From NCBI RefSeq assembly GCF_007004665.1, contig NZ_ML660052.1:310001-374000 (forward strand): a stretch of DNA of 64,000 bases, given 5' to 3'. This document shows positions 52,821 to 60,658 of this stretch, piece after piece (the stretch's first letter is position 1; every line of letters begins with the position of its first letter). The position numbers and the translations under genes are program-made. The DNA is from Denitrobaculum tricleocarpae. Lineage in GTDB: Bacteria; Pseudomonadota; Alphaproteobacteria; Kiloniellales; Kiloniellaceae. Below the pieces are notes generated by a model, which saw only the letters and a list, made by a program, of their open reading frames with translations, did no database searches and was not told the origin of the DNA.

Positions 52821-54094
52821 GACGCTGCCTTCGCCATGGTGGCTTCCGGTGCCAAGGCGTCCTCGAATAATGCCCGCAATGAAGCGACATTCTTTTCCAG
52901 GTCAAAAAGACACTCGGCACGGATCCGGCCTGCGGCGCCCATCTCTGCGGCCCGCTCAGGGGCATCGAGCAGGCTTTCCAATGCTGCCGCAAGCGCGGAA
53001 GGATTGCCTGGCGGGCAGAGCTGTCCTGTCTCGCCATCGACCACGATTTCAGGTCCGCCGGACACTGTTGTCGTCACCACGGGCAGGCCAAGCGCCATGG
53101 CCTCGAGCAGAACGGTCGGCAATCCGTCACGATCGCCGCTTTCGCTCACGATGCAGGGCAGAGTGACCATCGCGCCGGTCTTCATTTCAGCGATCAGCCG
53201 TTCCTGGGGAAGCGCCCCGCCGAGCCGGACCTCATTCATCAGACCGAGCTGTTTGATCTGTGCCTCAAGCTCACCCCGCGTAGGTCCATCGCCAAGGATC
53301 AGGCAATCGAAGGCATGGCCACGGTCCCGCAGAATACGGCAGGCTTCGATCAGGATAGGGAAGCCCTTTTTTTCGATAAAGCGGCCGACGGAAATGATAC
53401 GGCCACGACGCCGTGCCTCTCTGTCCGGCACAAACCGCGTGAGGTCGATTCCATTGTAAAGCCTGTGGACGCGATGCGCTGCTTCGGGACAAAGCTTGCG
53501 AAGGTATTTCGCGTTGTAGTCCGACACGGTCACCAGGAATTCGGCTTCCATCATTTTGGCACGGCGCATCTGCGCGTCTTTCAGCGGCGAGACATAGGTG
53601 TGATAAATGTCGCGCGCATGCGCCGTGTACGAGAAACGCCCGCCGGTCAGGCGGCTCGACAACAACGCGGCGGTGGCCGCGTCGGAACCGAAATGGGCGT
53701 GAAAGTGACGGATGCCGCGTCGATGCGCGAGAAAAGCGATAAGGCCTGCTTTCAGATGGAGCAGCGCTACATCCTGAGGCGATTTGCCGGATAAAAGCGG
53801 CGGAGAAGCTTCGAGCTCATCATAGAAATCGGGCAGGCTGCCAGCCTCCGCCTCGACTCCCGTCTTCAACGTCAGACGGGCAGCCGAGACGGAGGATGGC
53901 AGATAAGTCACCGACGCCTTCAACTCCGAAAGAAGTGCGTGGTGGTCTTCCTTGGGCGGACGGAGAAGCGAGAAGATCTCAACCTCGACCCCGGCCCGCT
54001 CAAGCGCGAGGATTTCGTTCAGAATGAATGTCTCACTGAGGCGCGGAAAGCGCTTCAGGATATATCCAATACGAAGAGGCTGTGTTTCAGGCAT
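52817..54094 (-). CDS. Glycosyltransferase family 4
   Basis: A 425-residue GT4 enzyme similar to colanic-acid/exopolysaccharide WcaL-type transferases. IGYILKRFPRLSETFILNEI opens the protein, HFHAHFGSDAATAALLSS is in the acceptor domain, and ISVGRFIEKKGFPILIEA with CLILGDGPTR and the EX7E in DGLPTVLLEAMALGLPVV make the donor site. The ATG at 54094 has a GAGGAAG site and overlaps the upstream receiver-glycosyltransferase gene by 8 bp; a longer upstream frame is inside that gene. Confidence 0.9.
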   Translation of the reverse strand: MPETQPLRIGYILKRFPRLSETFILNEILALERAGVEVEIFSLLRPPKEDHHALLSELKASVTYLPSSVSAARLTLKTGVEAEAGSLPDFYDELEASPPLLSGKSPQDVALLHLKAGLIAFLAHRRGIRHFHAHFGSDAATAALLSSRLTGGRFSYTAHARDIYHTYVSPLKDAQMRRAKMMEAEFLVTVSDYNAKYLRKLCPEAAHRVHRLYNGIDLTRFVPDREARRRGRIISVGRFIEKKGFPILIEACRILRDRGHAFDCLILGDGPTRGELEAQIKQLGLMNEVRLGGALPQERLIAEMKTGAMVTLPCIVSESGDRDGLPTVLLEAMALGLPVVTTTVSGGPEIVVDGETGQLCPPGNPSALAAALESLLDAPERAAEMGAAGRIRAECLFDLEKNVASLRALFEDALAPEATMAKAAS

Positions 54095-55664
54095 GGGTCT
54101 TCCTCTCATGATCGGAGGTTTCGTGCTGCATGTCCGACAGGCGCTTGGCAATCAGTGCTGCGGCCTTGTCCGCACCGTTCAGCGGCACGTCGATCTGCGG
54201 CGCAGACGTCCGTTCGAATTGGAGAAAACGCTCAGCGAGACGGGTGGGACTCAACGCTTCTTGCGATATGCTCTCGACGAGACCGAGCCGCGCCAGACAC
54301 TCCGCTCTCAACCGCTGCTCGCTTGAGGGGCCGACACGCGGTATGACAATGGTTGGGCAGCGCGCGGCAATCGCTTCCGTGACAGAGTTGTAACCTCCCA
54401 TGGTGACCAGAAGGTCCGCTGTATCCAGCAAGGCAGGCATGTCGGATGTGCGGTGCAGAAACCAGGCGCCAAGTTCTCTCGCCCTTTGCGCAAGTGGCGC
54501 ACTCAGTTCCTCGTCCATCAGAGGCCCTGCGATCAGCGTCATATCGGGACGCTCGTCCGGCGCGATTGTCGATAGAGCCTCAAGCGACGCATGCAAAACG
54601 GGATAGGCGTCACGTCCGCCACCACCGGAAACCAGTATGTGGCGTGGCGCGGTGCCCTTTAGTTTCCGCTTTGGAGCGTCATGCGTCGAAGTAACGTAAC
54701 CACAGTAGGTGACATGACCCGGCCTCAGAGTTTCGAGACCGTAATGCTCCGCAGACGGGAACACCCTTTCGTCGCCGTAAACGAAAACCGCGTCGTAGAG
54801 GTCGCGGACGGCCTGCGCTTTGCCTTGCTGTTCCCACTGGTCCCGTGTGCGCGCAGGGTCATCGAGAATATCGCGCAGTCCCAAGATCACCGACGTGCCG
54901 CCGCGAAGTCGAAGGGTTTCAAGCATTGGAATCAACTCATCCCAGACACCTGCCGGTTCGTGATCGACGAGCAGGATATCGGGGCGGAAGGCATCGGTGG
55001 CGCGCTCCAGAATGCCCATCCGGATCGAACGCGTCATGTCGGAGGAGACGCGAAGATGACTTGGCCGCCATTGGTTCCGTCCGAGTTTCGCGAGCGAAGG
55101 AAGCTTCACGAAGTCGACGCCTGGTTTTAGTTCGAACACCATACCGGCGGGGCATCCCACCATCATCAAAACGGAGGCATTCGGAACCCGTTCAACCAAT
55201 GCTGCTGCAATCGAAGCATTGCGACGCATATGACCAAGACCAATGGTGTCGTGAGAATACATCATCACCGAAGGACCGTTTGGCACCGGCCCGGTTCCGG
55301 TGTTTCCCTCAGCCAGAAGAATCAGAATGAGCTCTCTCAGACGGCTCATTGCAAAAGGCTTGGACAGGAAAGCTGTTGCATCTAACCGCTCAGCCCGCAG
55401 ACGGTTTGAGAGGCTGTCTTGTCCGGTCATGACGATCACCGGCACATCTGGATGATCCTGCCGCCAATCGCCCAGCATCTCTATTCCGTCGCCGTCACCC
55501 AGATTGACGTCGGCGATAACAAGATCCGGCGAAGCAGCCGCAATCAGTGCTCGTGCGACGGCGCAGGATTTAGCGACGGCAGCCTCAATGCCCATACGCG
55601 TCAAGGCTGTGGCAATGTTGCGGCCAAGCACCTCTTCATCTTCAACAATAATGACCTGGGGCAT
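54087..55664 (-). CDS. Receiver-domain-fused glycosyltransferase (REC + MurG/COG4671-type)
   Basis: A 525-residue fusion. Residues 1-120 are a complete CheY-like receiver: acidic pocket E8/D9, phospho-acceptor D52 (LVIADVNLG), T80 (IVMTG) and K102 (FLSKPF). Residues ~130-525 are a GT-B glycosyltransferase of the COG4671/GT28 type, with MMYSHDTIGLGHMRRNASIA, LVDHEPAGVWDEL, HILVSGGGGRDAYPVL and TMGGYNSVTEAIA. The receiver shares the segment EVLGR.IA..L.R.G with the regulator at 57648, suggesting a common kinase. It is first in the leftward GT operon and divergent from the kinase gene across a 560-bp gap. Phosphorylation-controlled sugar transfer is inferred. Confidence 0.88.
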   Translation of the reverse strand: MPQVIIVEDEEVLGRNIATALTRMGIEAAVAKSCAVARALIAAASPDLVIADVNLGDGDGIEMLGDWRQDHPDVPVIVMTGQDSLSNRLRAERLDATAFLSKPFAMSRLRELILILLAEGNTGTGPVPNGPSVMMYSHDTIGLGHMRRNASIAAALVERVPNASVLMMVGCPAGMVFELKPGVDFVKLPSLAKLGRNQWRPSHLRVSSDMTRSIRMGILERATDAFRPDILLVDHEPAGVWDELIPMLETLRLRGGTSVILGLRDILDDPARTRDQWEQQGKAQAVRDLYDAVFVYGDERVFPSAEHYGLETLRPGHVTYCGYVTSTHDAPKRKLKGTAPRHILVSGGGGRDAYPVLHASLEALSTIAPDERPDMTLIAGPLMDEELSAPLAQRARELGAWFLHRTSDMPALLDTADLLVTMGGYNSVTEAIAARCPTIVIPRVGPSSEQRLRAECLARLGLVESISQEALSPTRLAERFLQFERTSAPQIDVPLNGADKAAALIAKRLSDMQHETSDHERKTHA

Positions 55665-56125
55665 ATCCAGCTTCCGGTTTAACGTTCACCGGCAAGCCTA
55701 AGTGCGACGAGTGACAGTGGTAAGCCGCCGACAGACCCGGATTTGGGGCATTTCACCCAGCGGCCGCTGCCTCAACGCCTAAACCTTTTGTCACAGCCTC
55801 AACGGCAAGGCGTTAAAGTCGAGGTGTCAACGTCGGGCGGACCAAAAGCAGAGAACATGCCTCGACTTAAAAAGTTCATAAAATGTTAATGTTGGCGTCA
55901 TACTTCGTTAACGCCATTGTCAGTCGCGTCTCACCCAAGTCTGCGATGCTGACCGAATGAGACCTGTTGCTAAACGCAAAACTCTCTCCCGGCAGTATCG
56001 CCCAACAGGCCCGTCACCCCATTGGTCAGATCTCAATGGATCTGATCCCTGTATGACGACCGTCGCCTAGAGAAGAACCCTGTTTCCATCGATCCGGCGA
56101 ACGCGGTCAGGCTCTAGCTGGCAAC
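55665..56125. promoter_or_regulatory. Long divergent control region of the glycan locus
   Basis: About 460 bp between the receiver-glycosyltransferase gene and the kinase transcription unit. Promoters for both directions must lie here. Visible short words include GGCGTTAAAG and GTTAACGCC near 55,810 and 55,905, and a GGATCTGATC stretch near 56,040, but no single clear operator. There is no -24/-12 site I would defend. Confidence 0.4.
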
Positions 56126-56227
56126 ATGCTGACACGCATTATGCAAGGACACAAAAAGTGCAGAAACATACCAAAGCTGAAAAGCATCTTGTCGATCCGG
56201 CCGGATTGGTCAGCGTTTGAACAATGA
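56126..56227 (+). CDS. Putative 33-residue basic leader peptide, coupled to the kinase gene
   Basis: A 33-codon frame starting MLTRIMQGHKKCRN, rich in Lys/Arg, ending with a TGA that overlaps the kinase ATG as ATGA. The kinase start itself lacks a good ribosome site, which makes translational coupling plausible. No clear ribosome site precedes this small frame either, so it may be chance. Confidence 0.3.
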   Translation: MLTRIMQGHKKCRNIPKLKSILSIRPDWSAFEQ

Positions 56228-57651
56228 ACACTTCCGCAGCCTTTGGGTTCAATAAGCCGGTGTTGGAAAACGTGGCACAAAAACTGGGTCTGCCGGAGTC
56301 GTCTCACCATGTTCGCCTTGTGAGACGCTTTGTCATCCTGAGCTTTATCGCGATCGTTGCGACAAACGCCACATTGGGCTTTTTTCTCTCTGACTACCTG
56401 ACCCGGCAAATGTCGCTTCAGGACGCGATTGAAGCAAGCGAGTCCCTCAATGCACTGGTTCACGCCGAGGGTGCTGCGCCCGCTTTTGGCGAAGGCTTCC
56501 ATGCGGCTGAACGACCTGAGATGACTGCAATTTTCCGCTACCTTCAGGTGCTTCCGGACGTTTATCTCGCGACGGTCTACCGCGCTGACGGCACCATGAT
56601 CTGGTCAACCGATCCAACACTCAACACCTTAACAGAGGAGAGAAACCTTCATCTGGCCGCAGCATTGAGCGGCGAATTGAATCCGGTTGTTCGTCCTATT
56701 TCGTTAGAAGACAGCGGCAGCCAGTCAGGTGTTCCCGATGGTACGAAAACATTCGTAACCTTCACCGTTCCGATTTGGTCACACGACCAGACCTCCGTTG
56801 TCGGCGCAATCGAAATCCGTAAGGTTCCGGAGACTCTGCTCGGGTCGATCGACCGCGTCTATTACCTCACCTGGACCAGCGAAGCCTGGGCGGGGGCGTT
56901 GCTATTCTGCTGTCTGCTGATTGTCGTCCTCTATACGACCCGGGTTCTGAAGCGGCACGAGGCGAAGCTGATGGAACGGGAACGTCTCGCCGGCATCGGC
57001 GAAATGGCCTCCTCAGTTGCCCACGGTCTGCGCAATCCCCTTGCGGCTATCCGATCCTGTGCCGAGCTGGCGCTTGATGATGACTTGCCAGAGAGCGCAC
57101 GCGGTCCGGTGAAGGACATTGTCGATCAGTCTGACCGGCTGGAAAGCTGGATACGCTCATTCCTGACCTCCGCGCTTGAAGACCCGGTGCAAGTCATCAG
57201 CAATGCCAGTGTCGATCATGTCATCGCAAAATGCCTGAAGAACTTTAAATCTCAGATGGAGGATCGCGGAATTCGGGTGGAATTCGTCAAGCACGGCAGT
57301 AGCCCGCTCGTCACGGCACGGCCTGCCGAGTTGGAGCAGGTCTTGAATTCTATCCTTTCCAACAGCATTGAGGCCACGGAGTCCGGCGGAACGATCAAGA
57401 TTTCCCGCGCGGCTCAACCTGACGGTCAAACACATATCCTGGTTGAGGATAACGGTTCCGGCATTCCCACCGAGATCATGCGGCGGCTGTTTCGTCCGTT
57501 CCAGACCGGCAAACCCACCGGTCTTGGCGTGGGGCTCGTCCTTGCGCGGCGGGTCCTGGAGCGGCTTGGCGGGTCGCTTGAACTGCGTAACCGTAAAAAC
57601 AGAGGTGTAGAGGTCATCTGCACCATACCTACTTGCGACGGGTTTCCATGA
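56224..57651 (+). CDS. Membrane sensor histidine kinase of the glycan locus
   Basis: A 475-residue kinase. Membrane segments lie at about residues 35-57 (FVILSFIAIVATNATLGFFL) and 221-242 and enclose a ~160-residue periplasmic sensor. The HisKA H-box is ASSVAHGLRNPLAAI with H267. The HATPase has N-box NSILSNSIEATESGG, G1 VEDNGSGIP and G2 GLGVGLVLARRVLE. Its 3' end overlaps the response-regulator start as ATGA, so the two form a cognate pair in the NtrB/NtrC arrangement. It is the only kinase in the locus and a candidate donor for both receiver domains. Confidence 0.92.
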   Translation: MNTSAAFGFNKPVLENVAQKLGLPESSHHVRLVRRFVILSFIAIVATNATLGFFLSDYLTRQMSLQDAIEASESLNALVHAEGAAPAFGEGFHAAERPEMTAIFRYLQVLPDVYLATVYRADGTMIWSTDPTLNTLTEERNLHLAAALSGELNPVVRPISLEDSGSQSGVPDGTKTFVTFTVPIWSHDQTSVVGAIEIRKVPETLLGSIDRVYYLTWTSEAWAGALLFCCLLIVVLYTTRVLKRHEAKLMERERLAGIGEMASSVAHGLRNPLAAIRSCAELALDDDLPESARGPVKDIVDQSDRLESWIRSFLTSALEDPVQVISNASVDHVIAKCLKNFKSQMEDRGIRVEFVKHGSSPLVTARPAELEQVLNSILSNSIEATESGGTIKISRAAQPDGQTHILVEDNGSGIPTEIMRRLFRPFQTGKPTGLGVGLVLARRVLERLGGSLELRNRKNRGVEVICTIPTCDGFP

Positions 57652-58922
57652 CACAATTACTGGTCATAGACGACGACGAGGTACTAGGCCGGTCGATCGC
57701 GAGCTATTTGGAACGGCGCGGCTTTTCCTGCCACCGGGCGATCGATGCGCGTTCAGGACTGATACTCTTTCAACGGGAGCAGCCGGCCTTGACCATCGTC
57801 GACTACAAACTTGGACGCGAATGCGGCCTGGATGTTCTCTGCCAAATTCGTCAGGAAAATCCTGAAGCACAGGTCGTGATTATGACCGGTCATGGCGACA
57901 TTGCAGTTGCAGTCGCAGCCATGAAAATCGGCGCACGGGACTTCCTGACAAAGCCGGCGCCGCTTTCCAGCATCGCAATGATGGCATCGGAGTTGGTCGG
58001 CAACCCCTTCAGCACCACGGAGCAAGCCACAGGCGCCGGCCGAATCCTTGGCCGGTCCAGCGAGGCCATCGCCTTGAGACAGTCAATCAAGAAGCTTGCC
58101 GCCGCATCGAACGTCGAAAAGCCGCCGCACGTGCTGATCTCCGGCGAACCAGGTTTGGCAAAGGCAAAGATTGCCGCCGCGTTGCGTGAAGAAGGCCCCC
58201 GCCGCCATGCCGCGTTTGTTGTAACTGATTGCGTTTCGCTGTTGTCAGGCGATGAAGAAGATGCCTGTGCGCACGGCCTCTGGCGCTCCCTTCTCGAAAG
58301 AGCAGAGGGTGGCACCTTGTTGCTCAAGAATATCTCCGTTCTCGACGGCGCAGCTCAGGCCGGACTCCTCAATGCACTTGAGAGCGGTCTGGCGGACAAC
58401 GTGTGGATTCTTGCCACGACCAATGAAGCGCGTACTCCTCTGGCCAACTCAAGCGCATTTAACCGTGATCTCCAGTATCGCATTCAGATCGGTTGGATAG
58501 ATGTTCCCGCACTTCGTGAGCGGAGCGATGACATCATGCCCCTTGCCGCGGTTCTCGCCCGTGGCGTCGCACGTAAGCACGGTTTTCACAAACCCCGCTT
58601 TACCCCCAAAGCGCGGGCCAAGCTCGTGACCCACGACTGGCCGGGCAATACGATGGAGCTGCAGAATTGTATAAGGCGCGCGGTGCTCTCGGCGGGAGAT
58701 CGCAGGATCGACAGCGGCGACATTCATTACCTTGCTGAAGGACCGGCGTCCCGCCAAACCGCGCCTGATCTTGACCTCAAACGGATCGAGCGTTCCGCTC
58801 TGAAATCGGCGCTTCAACATACTGGCGGGAACGTCTCAAAAGCCGCAGATCTGCTGGGGATCACGCGCGATACCTTGCGCTATCGAATCTCGAAGTTTGA
58901 TCTATCGAGAGAGCAGGGGTAA
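57648..58922 (+). CDS. NtrC-like response regulator with degenerate AAA+ domain
   Basis: A 424-residue protein. An intact receiver (D8/D9, D52, T80, K102) is followed by a sigma-54-activator-like AAA+ domain (about 135-370) and a Fis-type HTH (ALQHTGGNVSKAADLLGITR). The ATPase part is damaged at key places: Walker A reads GEPGLAKAK instead of GESGTGKE, Walker B reads GGTLLLKNIS in place of GGTLFLDEI, and the GAFTGA sigma-54 loop is absent. It is therefore unlikely to activate sigma-54 and probably acts as a DNA-binding repressor or sigma-70 activator. The ATG at 57648 overlaps the kinase stop. Its 3' end overlaps the convergent phosphotransferase gene by 21 bp. Confidence 0.9.
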   Translation: MTQLLVIDDDEVLGRSIASYLERRGFSCHRAIDARSGLILFQREQPALTIVDYKLGRECGLDVLCQIRQENPEAQVVIMTGHGDIAVAVAAMKIGARDFLTKPAPLSSIAMMASELVGNPFSTTEQATGAGRILGRSSEAIALRQSIKKLAAASNVEKPPHVLISGEPGLAKAKIAAALREEGPRRHAAFVVTDCVSLLSGDEEDACAHGLWRSLLERAEGGTLLLKNISVLDGAAQAGLLNALESGLADNVWILATTNEARTPLANSSAFNRDLQYRIQIGWIDVPALRERSDDIMPLAAVLARGVARKHGFHKPRFTPKARAKLVTHDWPGNTMELQNCIRRAVLSAGDRRIDSGDIHYLAEGPASRQTAPDLDLKRIERSALKSALQHTGGNVSKAADLLGITRDTLRYRISKFDLSREQG

Positions 58923-59630
58923 GTGCTCCAAGGCAGCCATGATCTCGCTGTCTCCCCGCGCATCATGTAACTTCAGAGCTCTTCGGATAACTGCGATATC
59001 CACGTGACGCCGAAAGAGCGTCGGGTTGCAGACTTCACCCAGCTCGTCCCAGGCCTTCTGAACCTGCTCGGCCCAGAACGGCAGGCCTTCAGCCAAACGG
59101 CGTCTTCGTGTTTCCGGCCGGGTCGCGAGATGTGCCGCAAAGTTCCCCAGATCAACCTCCACTGGTCCCTGCGCCATATCATCCAGATCGACCAGCCAAA
59201 GGTTACCGGATTCATCGAGTATCATCTGGCCGCAGTGAAAATCTCCGTGAACAACGCCGTCAGCTTCAAAGGGCATGTCCTTTAAAGCCCCAAGGCGGGC
59301 TCTCAACCACTGAGGCGTCTTCGCGTTCAGGCGCACTGTAATCTTCGCAAAGGGATCAAAGGGCGGCAGTTCCGAGATCCCGGCACGCCGCAAGGGCTGT
59401 AATGGTGCCAGCAGATATGACAGCGCCACCTGGTCAATCAGTGCGACACCGCTTGCCCCCTCAATCATCGGAAAGTTTACAGCACTCCGGTCGGGACAAT
59501 AGCCGGGCACCGGTGTCTTGCCTCCTGCGCGCGAGAGCTCACTGGCCCGGACGATCAAGTCTCCAGCTTCAACAGGGCCACTGACCCGCTTGTAGAATTG
59601 CCGACCGGCGCGCCATGTACGTGCGTTCAT
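58902..59630 (-). CDS. Small APH-fold phosphotransferase, glycan locus
   Basis: A 242-residue kinase-like protein. The catalytic loop is VVHGDFHCGQMILDESG, with Gln in place of Asn, then LWLVDLDDMAQGPVEVDLGN for Mg binding. It is shorter than the other two phosphotransferases because it lacks the long N-terminal region. The ATG at 59630 overlaps the upstream glycosyltransferase stop (ATGA); the longer frame to 59732 runs inside that gene. Third gene of the AlgE-like/GT/kinase operon. Confidence 0.78.
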   Translation of the reverse strand: MNARTWRAGRQFYKRVSGPVEAGDLIVRASELSRAGGKTPVPGYCPDRSAVNFPMIEGASGVALIDQVALSYLLAPLQPLRRAGISELPPFDPFAKITVRLNAKTPQWLRARLGALKDMPFEADGVVHGDFHCGQMILDESGNLWLVDLDDMAQGPVEVDLGNFAAHLATRPETRRRRLAEGLPFWAEQVQKAWDELGEVCNPTLFRRHVDIAVIRRALKLHDARGDSEIMAALEHLPLLSR

Positions 59631-60658
59631 GACAAAAGCCTTAGAATACGCCGCGCGGCCTCTGCGCCGCCGGATGGCCCCAGGTTCCAGACCGGTCGCC
59701 TGGACGGCGTCTCGATCTGATATGCCAGCCAATCCAACCCCATACCCGGTGCCGCGACATTCAGATAGCAGCCCAGGCGCGGCCCCCAGAGCTCTGCGCG
59801 CGCCAGTTGATCATCGATTGAGCGGGCAATGGGTACCAACATGGTCGGAGTATCGGTGGCCGCCAATTCCAGTACAGAGTTGTAGCCCGCGGTGCTGACC
59901 ACGATGTCCGCTGCGCCAAAACAGTCGTTAAGCGCCCCCCCTGGATCGAATACTCTGTCTGCCTCCTTAAGACGCGCTTGCGACGGTGCCCGCGCTGCCA
60001 GGGCCTGCTCTACTGTGAAGGCTTTGGAAATACGGCGCCGCAAAGAAGTGATCATATCGTCAATCTGCCTGCGCAGCCTGGTCGCCCCGTCCGCTTTTCC
60101 ACCACCACCTGTGGCAATCAGCAGTCTGGGCGATGGTGCCGGCGGTCGAGGTAAAGCATCAGACGGCCGGTATATCCATCCCACCGCCGCAATGTCTCTC
60201 GCAAAACCTGAATCTGTATCCGGCATCCAGTGGTCTTCTGGATTGGGAACAATCACCAGATCCCAGGGCCGGCCGCCGGGCAGCCGGAATCCCTCAAGGC
60301 GGTCTTTCGGCATTTCCCGCAAAACCAGAACCAGTGGACTATCCTGCCGCTCGATACCCGGAACCAGGGCTGTATCGACGATCACCCCTGAAACGCTCTC
60401 CGCCGCAAGGCGCGAAGCCATTTGCGCCCGTTCTGCGAGTCTCACATGACTGTAGGCTGCCTGATCCCTCTCTTCCAATCCGGATACTTCGGCATTCGTC
60501 ATAAGCCCGAGCACTGGTCGCGTATCGTCCTGAGCCAAATGAACCGCGATGTTGGAGATACGGCGCAGATGCCCCAGCCCACTCTTCGATGTTGCGAGGA
60601 ACCAGGCGGTTCCGGGGGGCGCCGCACCCGGCGGCAGATATGAAACCGCTTTGTTCAA
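59627..60658 (-). CDS. MurG/COG4671-type glycosyltransferase
   Basis: A 343-residue GT-B glycosyltransferase without a receiver domain. TAWFLATSKSGLGHLRRISN is the N-terminal nucleotide-sugar-fold motif; LLIATGGGGKADG and STAGYNSVLELAATDTPTML form the donor site. It is related in layout to the C-terminal part of the fusion at 54087, so the locus has one kinase-linked and one plain version. The ATG at 60658 overlaps the porin stop by 4 bp. Confidence 0.85.
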   Translation of the reverse strand: MNKAVSYLPPGAAPPGTAWFLATSKSGLGHLRRISNIAVHLAQDDTRPVLGLMTNAEVSGLEERDQAAYSHVRLAERAQMASRLAAESVSGVIVDTALVPGIERQDSPLVLVLREMPKDRLEGFRLPGGRPWDLVIVPNPEDHWMPDTDSGFARDIAAVGWIYRPSDALPRPPAPSPRLLIATGGGGKADGATRLRRQIDDMITSLRRRISKAFTVEQALAARAPSQARLKEADRVFDPGGALNDCFGAADIVVSTAGYNSVLELAATDTPTMLVPIARSIDDQLARAELWGPRLGCYLNVAAPGMGLDWLAYQIETPSRRPVWNLGPSGGAEAARRILRLLS

